This document shows, in pieces, positions 42,909 to 52,595 of a stretch of 64,000 nt of DNA. The notes under the pieces are model-generated. The model worked only from the letters and a program-made list of their open reading frames with translations. It was not told the DNA's origin and made no database searches. Position 1 is the first letter of the stretch. Each line of letters starts with the position of its first letter. Origin of the DNA: Algoriphagus algorifonticola (GTDB lineage: Bacteria > Bacteroidota > Bacteroidia > Cytophagales > Cyclobacteriaceae); the NCBI RefSeq assembly GCF_007655305.1, contig NZ_VLOG01000066.1, forward strand, positions 40,162-104,161, read 5' to 3'. A program made the position numbers and the translations under genes.

Positions 42909-42978
42909 TCCAAGAACTATTCTGCATCGTATTTGATTACATGGATAAGACAGATTTTTAACCAAAACACTTTAATCC

Positions 42979-43389
42979 ATGATTAGAAAAGCAACTGCCG
43001 TATGGCAAGGAAGCGGAAAAGACGGTAATGGTCATTTGACTACTCCTAGCACCGTTTTAGATAAAACTCAATATTCTTTTAAGTCCAGATTTGAGGATGG
43101 CATTGGTACCAATCCGGAAGAGTTGATTGCAGCAGCTCATGCTGGATGCTTTGCTATGAAGCTTAGCTTTAATTTAAGCGGAGCTGATTTTCCTCCTCAG
43201 GAATTAGATGTTACTTGTAATATAACATTCGAGGATGGTTCCTTGAAGAAATCCCACCTTGTGCTAAAAGCAAAGGTAGATGGAATTACAGAGGAAAAAT
43301 TTGCAGAATTGGTGAAAGATGCGGAGGAAAATTGTCCTATCTCCAAAGTCTTAAACACAGAAATATCTGTAGAATATACGCTGAATTAA
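42979..43389 (+). CDS. OsmC family hydroperoxide reductase
   Basis: A 136-aa thiol peroxidase of the OsmC/Ohr family, which reduces organic hydroperoxides. The two redox cysteines sit at Cys57 (AAHAGCFAMKLSF) and Cys119 (EENCPISKVL), the classical spacing. Length and the Gly-rich start match OsmC rather than Ohr. It stands alone with a terminator at 43411. Confidence 0.92.
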   Translation: MIRKATAVWQGSGKDGNGHLTTPSTVLDKTQYSFKSRFEDGIGTNPEELIAAAHAGCFAMKLSFNLSGADFPPQELDVTCNITFEDGSLKKSHLVLKAKVDGITEEKFAELVKDAEENCPISKVLNTEISVEYTLN

Positions 43390-43410
43390 GCATTAGGAAA
43401 TTTTAAGAAA

Positions 43411-43438
43411 AAACAGGTCTTCAAAAACCTGTTTTTTT
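43411..43438 (+). terminator. Rho-independent terminator
   Basis: AAACAGGT and ACCTGTTT arms (43411-43418 and 43427-43434) with a T-run at the end. Confidence 0.8.
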
Positions 43439-43498
43439 CTTGAACGGTACTGGAATTGATCCGTATAACAAAGTCTTGATTACTAAACCACTACCACC

Positions 43499-43789
43499 AT
43501 GGAAATGACGGCTCATCCATTTCAGAACTCCGGCTCTAACAGAATTACATTTATCAAACATGCAGGAATAACCTTGGGTGTTTTACTGATTATATTGGCA
43601 TTTCAAGGAAGTTTTTCTTCCACTTGGATTTTGCCTTTAATCTTCACTCCAATCGCTGCAGGTATAGGAGGAATTATTTTCAAAAACACGGAAGAATTAA
43701 GATACTCTTCGGGCCTGAAGCAGGCTTTCGGTTGGGTAATCGGAATAGCGGGCTATCTGCTATTAATTCCAATGGCTTTAGCTTTATAA
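43499..43789 (+). CDS. Small membrane protein, three helices (unknown)
   Basis: A 96-aa hydrophobic protein with helices at about 21-37, 43-60 and 76-94 and a glycine-rich hairpin (IAAGIGGII). No family recognised with certainty. It ends 1 base before the converging rlmF gene. The compact three-helix form could be a membrane stress protein. Confidence 0.65.
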   Translation: MEMTAHPFQNSGSNRITFIKHAGITLGVLLIILAFQGSFSSTWILPLIFTPIAAGIGGIIFKNTEELRYSSGLKQAFGWVIGIAGYLLLIPMALAL

Positions 43790-43790
43790 G

Positions 43791-44738
43791 CTATTTCCAT
43801 CGGAATTTACTCCAATTCTCCTGTTGTTTTGAATTCAGATAAGTCCAGGCTAAAAACCTGGATTTTTTATTGCCCTGAGCCATTTCAATAATCTCATATT
43901 CGCTTACGGCAACCTGCTTTAGTCTATTTGTAAGTGACTTCAGGTTAGCTTCTTTGGAAATAAGGGAAGTAAACCAAAAACACTGATGCTTAAAATGAGT
44001 GCTTTCTTGAATCATTTGTCCAACAAATTCCAATTCTCCCCCTTTGCACCAAAGTTCATGACTTTGTCCACCAAAATTGAGCTCATTGCTTTTTAAGTTT
44101 AGATTCTTGGCTTTTCGTTGATTTCCTTGTTTTGCCTCCTGTGCGGAACTGTGAAAGGGAGGGTTACATAGGGTTAGATCAAAGTATTCATCATGTTGAA
44201 TAATTCCTTTGAATATCCGGCTTTCAATTTCTTGTTTCCGGAGATTGATTTTTTTGTTAAATGTGGGATTTTGAGCCAGGATTTCTTCGGCATTTTTTAA
44301 GGCAGGCTCTTCTATTTCCGCAGCGATGAAGGACCAAGAATATACTGAACTACCAATCAAGGGGTAAATCAAATTGGCGCCAGTTCCTATATCCAGAGCT
44401 TGAATCTTAGCTCCTTTCGGGATTTTTCCCTGATTTTTAGATGCTAAAAGATCTGCTAAATAATGAATATAATCTGCTCTACCGGGAATCGGAGGAACTA
44501 GAAATCCGTCCGGGATATCCCAGAATTCTACTTGGTAAAAATGTAATAATAGTGCTTTATTTAGGGCCTTAACGGCATTCGGGTCGGCAAAGTCTATTGT
44601 TTGATTTCCAAAAGAGTTGGTAAAGATATGTTCGGCAAGTCTGGGAAAGCTTTTGGAAAGTGCCTCCAGATCGTAAGTACCTTGATGGTAATTTCGGGGG
44701 TGCAATGTGGGTTTTTCCTGAGGATTAGCTTTTGCCAT
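43791..44738 (-). CDS. rlmF: 23S rRNA (adenine(1618)-N6)-methyltransferase
   Basis: A 315-aa SAM-dependent methyltransferase that methylates A1618 of 23S rRNA. The SAM loop is LDIGTGAN at 115-122 and the catalytic NPPF motif is at 192-195 (NPPFHSS), as expected for N6-adenine methylation. The N-terminal region HPRN and FWDIPDGFLVPPIPGRADY are family hallmarks. Full length. Confidence 0.92.
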   Translation of the reverse strand: MAKANPQEKPTLHPRNYHQGTYDLEALSKSFPRLAEHIFTNSFGNQTIDFADPNAVKALNKALLLHFYQVEFWDIPDGFLVPPIPGRADYIHYLADLLASKNQGKIPKGAKIQALDIGTGANLIYPLIGSSVYSWSFIAAEIEEPALKNAEEILAQNPTFNKKINLRKQEIESRIFKGIIQHDEYFDLTLCNPPFHSSAQEAKQGNQRKAKNLNLKSNELNFGGQSHELWCKGGELEFVGQMIQESTHFKHQCFWFTSLISKEANLKSLTNRLKQVAVSEYEIIEMAQGNKKSRFLAWTYLNSKQQENWSKFRWK

Positions 44739-44758
44739 GATGCAAATTAAGCCTTCCT

Positions 44759-45280
44759 TTAGAATAATTTGATGTAGTCGATCTCGAGCTTGAAGCTTTC
44801 AGCCTTTTTATTCCCAATCAAAAATGCGATTTCTTGTACTTGATCTCCCGGGAAATTTTCCATGTTAAGATCTCTGCCTCGAAAGGCAGGTTTGAATTGA
44901 TTTAAGGGGATGGTTATTTCCTCCCACTCTCCGCTTGTTTGGAAACTCGCCACGTAGGAGTGATAATCTGATCGCTTTCTTTTAAACCGGAATTGATAGG
45001 TCTTTCCATCACCTCGAAGCCGAATTTTTACTTGAGAAGCTCCATCTATGATGGTTTTATCAGGTTGATATCTGACCGATGAAAAGCCACCATTATTTTC
45101 TAAGGAAACTTTCCCTTCGAATACACCATGTCCCTCTGAATTGATAGAGAATGAGCCATCAGATCTTCCCCCCATGACCACATCATCGATAATTCTCCAG
45201 TCTGATTTCTTACTATCGGATTGGAAGTCGTAAAGAGTCATGCTCGTAAATAATTGAATGAAAATAGCCAATAGTACCAC
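44759..45280 (-). CDS. CIA30-type protein (NADH:ubiquinone oxidoreductase assembly factor-like)
   Basis: A 173-aa beta-sandwich protein of the CIA30 family, named from a mitochondrial complex I assembly factor; bacterial members have other or unknown roles. The pattern WRIIDDVVMGGRSDGSF...FEGKVSLENNGGFSSVR is diagnostic. The first 13 residues are hydrophobic (VLLAIFIQLF) and may be a short signal peptide; the ATG at 45241 would remove it. Confidence 0.82.
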   Translation of the reverse strand: MVLLAIFIQLFTSMTLYDFQSDSKKSDWRIIDDVVMGGRSDGSFSINSEGHGVFEGKVSLENNGGFSSVRYQPDKTIIDGASQVKIRLRGDGKTYQFRFKRKRSDYHSYVASFQTSGEWEEITIPLNQFKPAFRGRDLNMENFPGDQVQEIAFLIGNKKAESFKLEIDYIKLF

Positions 45281-45319
45281 TTAGATAGAATCCACTGGCT
45301 GTGAAATTGTTTGGAAAAA

Positions 45320-46045
45320 TTAATTTGATTCAAAAACCAATTTCATGGTGATGGATGCAGTTTTGTTTTTTGAACTGGTGTTAAAGGCTCCTCCCCAGGA
45401 ATAATCTTCTCCTGAGTTTTGTCCGGTGATTTGAAAAACTCCCATATTGGCAGAAATCAAATCGCCTAGTTTTGCCTCTGAATTTTCAGCGATACGCTCT
45501 GCGCGAATTCTGGCATCTTCAGTTGCTTTTGCTATCATTTCCAGCTTGAGGGACTCTAATTCGGTATAGTAGTATCGGGGCTGTTGGGAGTAAAAAGCAA
45601 TTCCTTGATTTAATAATTCCGTGATTTCCCGGCTGATTTTTTCCACCTTTTCTACTTCTTTGGATTCAATTTGTAAGGATTGACTCAATTGATATCCAGT
45701 AAAGGTTTGCCCCATGTATCTTCCGTCGTTGGAGTAGTTTTGCTGATATTGAGGGTTTGTGATGACCGCGTTGAAAACCAATTGTTCCTTCGGAATTCCT
45801 TTGGAAACCAAATAGGTTGTGACCGATTCGCGATCTCTTTCCAGATTGGAATAGGCAGTCTGAAGGTCTTTACTTTCCCGACTGAAATTACCTTCCCATA
45901 CGATCAGGTCAGAAGTAAAATTACTTTCTCCTAAGCCAGTTACGTTGATGGTGCCCTGTGGTCGGTTTCGATTGATCACAGCCTGTCCCAATACGATAGA
46001 AGAAAGAACTATGGCCAAAGAAAAAATGATGGACGATGATTTCAT
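45320..46045 (-). CDS. SIMPL domain-containing exported protein
   Basis: A 241-aa protein of the SIMPL (DUF541) family with an N-terminal signal or anchor helix (6-24). The repeated beta-alpha unit shows in TINVTGLGESNF and KATEDARIRAERIAENSEAKLG, the family's most conserved part. Members are periplasmic or surface proteins linked in some species to stress or pilus function. A role here is not known. It is followed by the M14 peptidase operon with a terminator between. Confidence 0.82.
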   Translation of the reverse strand: MKSSSIIFSLAIVLSSIVLGQAVINRNRPQGTINVTGLGESNFTSDLIVWEGNFSRESKDLQTAYSNLERDRESVTTYLVSKGIPKEQLVFNAVITNPQYQQNYSNDGRYMGQTFTGYQLSQSLQIESKEVEKVEKISREITELLNQGIAFYSQQPRYYYTELESLKLEMIAKATEDARIRAERIAENSEAKLGDLISANMGVFQITGQNSGEDYSWGGAFNTSSKNKTASITMKLVFESN

Positions 46046-46079
46046 AGTGTAGAGGTTTATGGAATAATATAGATATTTT

Positions 46080-46120
46080 GTACGAAAAAAAGCCCGGGAA
46101 AAACCAGGCTTTTGGTCAAT
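46080..46120 (-). terminator. Terminator between the M14 peptidase and SIMPL genes
   Basis: On the minus strand AAGCC(tgg...ccc)GGGCTT folds with a T-run (the A7 at 46085-46091 on the plus strand). It lies upstream of the SIMPL gene and downstream of the M14 peptidase gene. Confidence 0.6.
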
Positions 46121-46136
46121 TCATAAATTTTAACGC

Positions 46137-47618
46137 TTAGAAAACCCGTTGCTTCAAAACCTGCTCCTTGGGATTTTCAAGGTCAATGAGATAGCCATTT
46201 ACGATTGCGTATTTCAGTAAATCGCCTTCTGCTAAAAAGAAGTTTGGTGAAGAGCCTGTCTTCCAGCCGAAATTGAAATCTTTTTTACTCTGTAAAATCA
46301 GAATGGGTAATTGATGAAGATCTCCGGGCTTTCCATTTTTTATTTTAACTCCCAAATAGCCTTGTCTCAACAGCTCTATCGCTTCTTCTGAACTGATAGC
46401 TGCCAAGTTTTCAAATTCTTGCTCGAATACTTTGCCTTCCTTAAAACTTAAACCTGTTGCATCTATTTCTTCAAAGCCAAAATAGACCTGCATATCTCCT
46501 AAATCTTCCACGTTTCCAGTAACATAAAAAGTACTGTCTGCATTGTTTTCTCTTCTACGAATTGCCAGATCTACCGGGAATTTTTTCCCCTCAACTTCTA
46601 CTTGCATCTCTTTGATGATCAGGTCAACCAATTGCAGATCGTTGTCAGGGATTGCAAAGTATTCATCAATGCTATGCTGTTCGTAGGATTGGGTGGCAAT
46701 TTGATGTAGAGCATTCAGGATTATCAGGAAGTTTAATTTACGGATATACTGCTTTTCTGCGTCACCGACATAGCCTCCAGATTCAATCAAGATCGTACTG
46801 GTTCCCCATTTTTGGATATTATCTCCAAAAGCTCGTGGCTCAAATGCATCGTCATACTTTCCTACCTGTCCGGGAATAAGCTCTTGTAAAAGCCTGTTCA
46901 TTCCCACAATGGTTTTCATGGCTCTTCCTCTTACCTCATTGATTTCTGTTTCATAATTATAAGCAGGAGCTAGAACAGAAATAGTTGCCTGCTTCGCTGT
47001 ATTAACCACATTATAATAAACCTGTTGATCGTGGAGGTTGAAACCAAATTCTGGCTCGAAGCTGTCTCTTGCATTTTTCAGAATCACGGCTTCCGGGGAA
47101 ATCTGAGAAATTGCATCCCTATTTAAATCTATGTCCAAAGCATTTCTTCTTTGAAATACTTCCGCTCCGTCGGGGTTGATCATAGGAATAAACTTGAGGC
47201 TGAGGGAAGTTTTCAGAAGATTTCTTAAGCTATCATATTCGTCTCCGGATGCTTCCAAGAAATTGAAAAGATCAAATAAAGCCATGGTTGCAGTACTTTC
47301 ATTTCCATGCATCTGAGACCAAAGCATGACCTTGGTTGAACCCTTACCCCAATCCAAAGATGTTATGGATCTTCCTTCTACTGACTTCCCCAATTCTGTA
47401 ATTTGAAAAGAATTTTGATGTTTTTGGATCAATGGTTGTAAATCAGCATGCCTAAATCGCCTATGAGTAATAGCGGGTTCCTTAAATTTTTCAAAGGCAC
47501 TTTCCAAAAAAGGGGTATTCAGGCTTTCAAACTTTTCTTCATTTGCCGTTTTGCATCCAATAATAAAAACTAAAAACAGCAAAAACAGGCTAAATTGATT
47601 TCTCTTCATTATTTTCAT
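46137..47618 (-). CDS. M14 family zinc carboxypeptidase lipoprotein
   Basis: A 493-aa peptidase with a lipobox (IIGC, Cys22). It is therefore probably on the outer membrane. The zinc ligands are His104 and Glu107 (SQMHGNES) and His196 (FGFNLHDQ). Arg/Asn residues that bind the substrate carboxylate are in the INPDGAEVFQRRNALDIDLNRDA region near 148-170. Catalytic Glu is in STILIESGG. Residues from about 330 form an extra C-terminal domain of unclear role. It starts divergently from the dipeptide epimerase gene. Confidence 0.92.
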   Translation of the reverse strand: MKIMKRNQFSLFLLFLVFIIGCKTANEEKFESLNTPFLESAFEKFKEPAITHRRFRHADLQPLIQKHQNSFQITELGKSVEGRSITSLDWGKGSTKVMLWSQMHGNESTATMALFDLFNFLEASGDEYDSLRNLLKTSLSLKFIPMINPDGAEVFQRRNALDIDLNRDAISQISPEAVILKNARDSFEPEFGFNLHDQQVYYNVVNTAKQATISVLAPAYNYETEINEVRGRAMKTIVGMNRLLQELIPGQVGKYDDAFEPRAFGDNIQKWGTSTILIESGGYVGDAEKQYIRKLNFLIILNALHQIATQSYEQHSIDEYFAIPDNDLQLVDLIIKEMQVEVEGKKFPVDLAIRRRENNADSTFYVTGNVEDLGDMQVYFGFEEIDATGLSFKEGKVFEQEFENLAAISSEEAIELLRQGYLGVKIKNGKPGDLHQLPILILQSKKDFNFGWKTGSSPNFFLAEGDLLKYAIVNGYLIDLENPKEQVLKQRVF

Positions 47619-47712
47619 GTTTTCAAACAGATAGGATAGGAATAGAAGTAAATCTAGGAATCTTCTGTTGAAAAATCGGCCTATTTCTTACAATTCAGAC
47701 TCTTTTCTTCCC

Positions 47713-48723
47713 ATGAAATTATCTTATCAGGTATTTGATTTACCACTCCGACATACCTTCACGATTGCCCATCAAAGCAGGGATATTCAGGATACACTCA
47801 TCGTGACATTGGAGGATGCAGGTTTTTTCGGTTTAGGCGAGTCCACTACCAATCCCTTCTACGGCGTCACAATTGAAACTATGACGGAGGCCCTGGAAGC
47901 ATTTAGGCCTGTATTGGAAGATACTAAAACGGTTAATCCAGAAACGCTTTGGGCCATGGGTAAAGATTATTTCAAAGGCAATCCCTTTGCTCAATGTGCA
48001 TTGGATATGGCCGCATGGGATCTATTCACAAAAAGGCAGGGGCTAAAGCTATATCAATACCTTCAGTTACATCCTGAAAACATCCCCACCACCAACTTTA
48101 CCATAGGAATTGCCAGCATTGAAAAGATGGTTCAGAAAATGAAGGAGGTGGACTGGCCTATTTATAAAATCAAATTAGGAACTCACGATGATCTGGCAAT
48201 TGTGAAGGAACTGAGGAAGCATACCGATGCTGTTTTCAGAATAGATGCAAATTGTGCTTGGACCGCTGAGGAGGCCATCCGAAACTCTGAAGAATTGGTC
48301 AAATTAGGAGTGGAGTTTATGGAGCAGCCTTTAGGCAAGGATGACTTGGAAGGAATGCGGGAGGTGTACTTGCACTCTAAGTTACCTGTAATGGCAGATG
48401 AGAGTTGTATTGTAGAAGAAGATGTGAAAAAATGCCACGGTCTTTTTCACGCGATTAATGTCAAGTTGGTGAAGGCAGGCGGGATTACTCCGGGTTTGAG
48501 AATGATTCAAGAAGCGAAAAGATTGGGAATGAAAACGATGGTGGGTTGTATGACTGAATCCTCGGTGGGAATTTCTGCGATCGCTCATATCGCTCCACTT
48601 TTGGATTATGTGGATATGGATGGGGCGATGTTGCTGGCAAAAGATCCGGCAGATGGAGTTAAAATTAGCCCTGAAAAAGTGACCTTCCCTGAAAGGAATG
48701 GTATTGGAACAGTTTTAGTATAA
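47713..48723 (+). CDS. Dipeptide epimerase (L-Ala-D/L-Glu epimerase-like, enolase superfamily)
   Basis: A 336-aa enolase-superfamily enzyme. Lys152 and Lys154 (KIKLG), metal ligands Asp178 and Glu204, Asp229 and the other base Lys251 (INVKLVK) give the full two-base racemase/epimerase set. Members of the L-Ala-D/L-Glu epimerase group recycle murein peptides. I start at the ATG 47713 (MKLSYQVFD), as the longer frame from 47668 has a disordered head. A bidirectional terminator follows. Substrate specificity is inferred only from subfamily look. Confidence 0.88.
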   Translation: MKLSYQVFDLPLRHTFTIAHQSRDIQDTLIVTLEDAGFFGLGESTTNPFYGVTIETMTEALEAFRPVLEDTKTVNPETLWAMGKDYFKGNPFAQCALDMAAWDLFTKRQGLKLYQYLQLHPENIPTTNFTIGIASIEKMVQKMKEVDWPIYKIKLGTHDDLAIVKELRKHTDAVFRIDANCAWTAEEAIRNSEELVKLGVEFMEQPLGKDDLEGMREVYLHSKLPVMADESCIVEEDVKKCHGLFHAINVKLVKAGGITPGLRMIQEAKRLGMKTMVGCMTESSVGISAIAHIAPLLDYVDMDGAMLLAKDPADGVKISPEKVTFPERNGIGTVLV

Positions 48724-48726
48724 AAA

Positions 48727-48755
48727 AACCGTGAGCGAACTCACGGTTGGATTTG
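48727..48755. terminator. Bidirectional terminator
   Basis: AACCGTGAG (48727-48735) pairs with CTCACGGTT (48740-48748), loop CGAA. The A-run before it is a T-run for the converging response-regulator gene. Confidence 0.82.
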
Positions 48756-48767
48756 GGTTATTTTGAA

Positions 48768-49463
48768 TTAAGATTCCCCAACAATCAGTTTAAAGCCTTC
48801 TCCATGTACCGTTATGATCTGAACTTTGGGGTCGTCTTTTAATATCTTTCGAATTTTACTCAAGTAAACGTCCATACTTCTGGCGTTGAAGTAGCTGTCA
48901 TCTCCCCAGATTTGCTTGAGTGCGTGGGAGCGATTGACCAATCTATTCATCTCCGAAGCTAGGAGTCTCAGCAATTCATTTTCTTTAGAAGTGAGTTTAT
49001 GCTTGCCTTTCGGACCATCAAGGACTTGCTCATCGTAGTGCAATTCAAAATCCCCGAAATTGTAAACTTTCAAGGCTTCTACTTCAGTGGATTTTTGTGT
49101 TCTTCTCAAAATCGCATTGACCCTCAATAGCAATTCTTCCATGCTGAAGGGCTTGGTGAGATAATCGTCTGCTCCGATTTTTAATCCTTCGATGATATCA
49201 TCTTTTTGATTTTTCGCAGTCAAAAACAGGATAGGGAGATCATCCTGCACCTTTTTGATCTCCTTGGCTAAGGTAAAACCATCCTTTTTGGGCATCATGA
49301 TATCCAATAGGCAAAGGTCGTATTTATCTTTTTTGAATTTATTCCATCCTTCTTCCCCATCCCGGCAAAGTGTGGGCTCATAGCCTTTCATTTCGAGATA
49401 TTCCTTTAAGATATCACCCAAATTTGGGTCATCTTCCACCACTAGTAGTTTTGCTTTGCTCAT
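48768..49463 (-). CDS. OmpR/PhoB-type response regulator
   Basis: A 231-aa regulator with a receiver domain (about 1-120: VVEDDP, phospho-acceptor Asp54 in CLLDIMMP, switch Lys in YLTKPF) and a winged-helix DNA-binding domain (about 130-229: KLTSKENELLRLLASEMNRL, DVYLSKIRKIL). Its ATG overlaps the stop of the histidine kinase gene (ATGA), so the pair is translated together. Confidence 0.95.
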   Translation of the reverse strand: MSKAKLLVVEDDPNLGDILKEYLEMKGYEPTLCRDGEEGWNKFKKDKYDLCLLDIMMPKKDGFTLAKEIKKVQDDLPILFLTAKNQKDDIIEGLKIGADDYLTKPFSMEELLLRVNAILRRTQKSTEVEALKVYNFGDFELHYDEQVLDGPKGKHKLTSKENELLRLLASEMNRLVNRSHALKQIWGDDSYFNARSMDVYLSKIRKILKDDPKVQIITVHGEGFKLIVGES

Positions 49464-51172
49464 TGTTTTTTGGGTAGATTAATTGTGAATGTACTTCCTT
49501 TTCCCAACTCACTCTGTACTTGAATTTCTCCTTTATGGGCTTCCAACATAGTTTTTACATAAGAAAGGCCCAATCCAAATCCTTTTACATCGTGGAGGTT
49601 TCCGGTAGGTACACGATAAAACTTATCAAATATTTTCTTCTGGGCATCCTTATTCATTCCTATTCCTTGGTCCGAAATACTTACCCATACTTGTTCTTCA
49701 TTTTCCCAAGCTTTGATATGGATAGTTGGCTTTTCCCTACTATACTTATTGGCATTGTCGAGGAGATTATTGAATATATGAGTGACATGAAAGAAATCTC
49801 CTTGTATCAGTCCATCGCTCAGTTCATTTTCAAACTCAATATTTCCTTCCCTTTTTTCTATCTGTAATGAAAAATGATCCACTGCATTCTCCAGGAGTTC
49901 GGAAAGGTCGATGTCTTCCACCTTGAGTTTAAAATCCTTCTTATCTAACGCAGCTGCCTGCAATACGTTTTCTACTTGGGCTACAAGCCTTTTATTTTCA
50001 TCTTTAATAATGCCTAAATACCGGGTTCTAAATTTATCCTGAGATGAAAGTTCAGGGTCCTGAAGTGCTTCCACCGCCAAACTCACCGTTGCTAATGGAG
50101 TTTTAAACTCATGAGTCATGTTATTGATGAAATCATTTTTTGTATCCGAAAGCGCTTTTTGTTTGAAAATGACACGAATTGCATAGATGAAACACCAGAT
50201 GATTACTCCGATAAATAAGATGGAAGAGGACACGGGTAGCCATACTTGACGAAGTACATGGTTGTTTTTCTCCGGAAAGAATATGTAGAGATAATTCTCC
50301 TTTCCAAAAATGTCATTGGGGAAAAGCTTGGCCTGTATGCCATATTGAACTAGTCGGAATGGTTCAGACACAGGTCCGATAGGCATCAAGAGACCATCGT
50401 CTTTTAACAGGCCCAATTCGAAATCTTCATAAATTCCTCTTTCCAGCAGGTGATTTTTGACCAGTTTTCTTACCTGAGAAGTATCAAGGCGGTTTAAAAT
50501 GGCTTTTTGCCCAGCTGCCATTTCTTCCCAAGTTTGGTTAATCAGGTCAATTTTGAGGTTGGTTTTTTTGATTTTTTCCAAGGCATCCTCGGAGACATTG
50601 ACCTCTTTTTCGAAGTTTGGATCCAAGTAGCTCCCTGTTGGTCCCAAACTGTATACTTCCACTTGGCTGAGGTATTGTAACTGCCTCTCCTTTTCCTCCA
50701 AAAGGATAGCCATTTCATCCGGAGTAAAAATAGTAGAGGCTACCTCAGGAGTCATAAGCGTAAAAAATCTTTCCATTTCCTGTAAAACGGATAAGTCAAT
50801 TCCTCTAGATTCCAGCATCCTTCTGAAAGTAGCACTGACCTGAGGAACTGGAGTAATTTTTAAGGTATCGATGATAGAGGGCCCCCTTCTAAAACCTGAT
50901 TTGGGGCGAATTTCAAAATCAATAGGTTCAATTTTCTCAAAAAGTGATTTTTGAAGAATGGGGTCCTTCATTAATTGGCTTAGCAAAACGTCACTAGCTT
51001 CACTCTTTTCGAGTTGATCTGTAGTCCCTGCCAGTGCTTGATAGACATCCTGATCAAACCTTTCTTGATTGATTCGGATCGCATTTCTCACCCAATAGTA
51101 TTGAAATCCCACCAAGCCAAGGCTGGCTACGGACATCAAAACAATTATTAAAGTGATCTTATTTTTGGACAT
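49460..51172 (-). CDS. Two-helix sensor histidine kinase with large periplasmic domain
   Basis: A 570-aa kinase with membrane helices at about 6-25 and 312-335 and about 285 residues in between as a periplasmic sensor. The HisKA box carries His354 in MTHEFKTPLATVSL. The HATPase domain shows NNLLDNANKYS, DQGIGM and GFGLGLSYVKTML. No PAS or HAMP domain is evident. The signal is unknown. The classic partner follows at once downstream. Confidence 0.94.
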   Translation of the reverse strand: MSKNKITLIIVLMSVASLGLVGFQYYWVRNAIRINQERFDQDVYQALAGTTDQLEKSEASDVLLSQLMKDPILQKSLFEKIEPIDFEIRPKSGFRRGPSIIDTLKITPVPQVSATFRRMLESRGIDLSVLQEMERFFTLMTPEVASTIFTPDEMAILLEEKERQLQYLSQVEVYSLGPTGSYLDPNFEKEVNVSEDALEKIKKTNLKIDLINQTWEEMAAGQKAILNRLDTSQVRKLVKNHLLERGIYEDFELGLLKDDGLLMPIGPVSEPFRLVQYGIQAKLFPNDIFGKENYLYIFFPEKNNHVLRQVWLPVSSSILFIGVIIWCFIYAIRVIFKQKALSDTKNDFINNMTHEFKTPLATVSLAVEALQDPELSSQDKFRTRYLGIIKDENKRLVAQVENVLQAAALDKKDFKLKVEDIDLSELLENAVDHFSLQIEKREGNIEFENELSDGLIQGDFFHVTHIFNNLLDNANKYSREKPTIHIKAWENEEQVWVSISDQGIGMNKDAQKKIFDKFYRVPTGNLHDVKGFGLGLSYVKTMLEAHKGEIQVQSELGKGSTFTINLPKKQ

Positions 51173-51337
51173 GTTACAAATTTAAAGGCTTATCGGGGGA
51201 GAAAGGTAGGGTTAACAATATTTAACGGCTTGAATGAAAGACCATTGAAGGCAAGTTTAAATGGGATTTTGTACCCAGAAAGCCCCTCTGAGATGCTAAT
51301 TGAGGGCTATTTATTCTTCATTCTAGGGCTATTTAGC

Positions 51338-51345
51338 TATCTTTG
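51338..51345 (+). promoter_or_regulatory. Promoter -7 box for lysA
   Basis: TATCTTTG fits TAnnTTTG exactly and ends at the G of a GTG that could be read as an upstream start. Transcription would begin about 51351-51353, so the GTG would not be in the mRNA. This supports the ATG at 51363 as the start. Confidence 0.6.
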
Positions 51346-51362
51346 TGGCCAAATTTGAGAAC

Positions 51363-52595
51363 ATGCCACAAGCTATTAAACCTACTCATATTCAAGGAAT
51401 TTCCTTGGAATCTATTGCTGAAAAATATGGAACGCCTCTTTATGTGTATGACGGTGAGAAAATCACCAATCAAGTGCATGCTATTCAAAAGGCTTTTCTG
51501 GGAGTACCTTTAAAAATAAAATACGCGACCAAGGCTTTATCCAATATCAGTATACTCAAACTGATCAAAAATGCGGGTGCTGGAGTGGATGCAGTCTCCT
51601 TGGAGGAAGTGAAATTGGGATTGATGGCAGGTTTTCAGCCTTCAGAAATCATGTATACTCCGAGCGGAGTAGGCTTTGATGAGATTGAGGAGGCTGTAGA
51701 TCTAGGTGTGATGATTAATTTGGACAGCCTTCCTTTGATGCAAAAATTTGGAGAGGTCTATGGCAACAAAGTGGGCGCTTGTATCCGGATCAATCCTCAC
51801 ATCATGGCTGGAGGGAATATCAAAATTTCCGTAGGTCATAAAGCAAGTAAATTCGGGATTTCCATAGAGCAACTTCCTGAAATTCTGGAAATTGTCAAAG
51901 AAAAAAACCTCAAGATCGTTGGGCTTCATGTGCATACCGGATCTGATATTTTAGATGCAGAAATATTCTTAAGAGGAGCCAATGTTTTATTCGATACGGC
52001 GTTTAAATTTCCAGACCTGGAGTTTATCGATTGTGGAGGAGGGTTTAAGGTTGCCTATAAAGAAGGAGATCCAAGAACCGACATTCAGGAGGTAGGGGAA
52101 AAGGTCAGCGAGGCTTTTCAGCAATTTTGTGAAAAATATGGAAAGCAATTGGAGCTGTGGCTAGAACCAGGTAAGTTTTTGGTCAGTGAGTCGGGGTACT
52201 TGCTGGTGAAAACCAATGTAGTGAAGAAGACACCTTCCATCACTTTTGCAGGTGTTGATTCCGGCCTGAATCATTTGTTGAGGCCCATGCTATACGATGC
52301 CTATCATGATGTTTATAATCTGAGCAATCCCGATGGAAACACTCATACGTATAATATTGTCGGGTACATCTGTGAAACTGATACCATTGCTTCAGACAGG
52401 GAGCTTTCTGAAGTAAGAGAAGGGGATATTTTAGTAATCAAAAATGCCGGGGCTTACGGGTTTAGCATGGCTTCTAATTATAACTCCCGCTTGAGACCTG
52501 CCGAAGTTTTAGTATGGGAAGGGAAATCCCATTTAATCAGGACTAGAGAGACGATAGAGGATTTGACTAGAAATCAAGTGGTTATCGATATTTAG
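51363..52595 (+). CDS. lysA: Diaminopimelate decarboxylase
   Basis: A 410-aa fold-type III PLP enzyme that turns meso-diaminopimelate into lysine. The Schiff-base lysine is K57 in KIKYATKALSN. HVHTGSDI and GGGFKVAY are in order, and CETDTIASDR holds the second-subunit active-site cysteine. I chose the ATG at 51363 over the GTG at 51345 because the -7 promoter box overlaps the latter. Confidence 0.95.
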   Translation: MPQAIKPTHIQGISLESIAEKYGTPLYVYDGEKITNQVHAIQKAFLGVPLKIKYATKALSNISILKLIKNAGAGVDAVSLEEVKLGLMAGFQPSEIMYTPSGVGFDEIEEAVDLGVMINLDSLPLMQKFGEVYGNKVGACIRINPHIMAGGNIKISVGHKASKFGISIEQLPEILEIVKEKNLKIVGLHVHTGSDILDAEIFLRGANVLFDTAFKFPDLEFIDCGGGFKVAYKEGDPRTDIQEVGEKVSEAFQQFCEKYGKQLELWLEPGKFLVSESGYLLVKTNVVKKTPSITFAGVDSGLNHLLRPMLYDAYHDVYNLSNPDGNTHTYNIVGYICETDTIASDRELSEVREGDILVIKNAGAYGFSMASNYNSRLRPAEVLVWEGKSHLIRTRETIEDLTRNQVVIDI

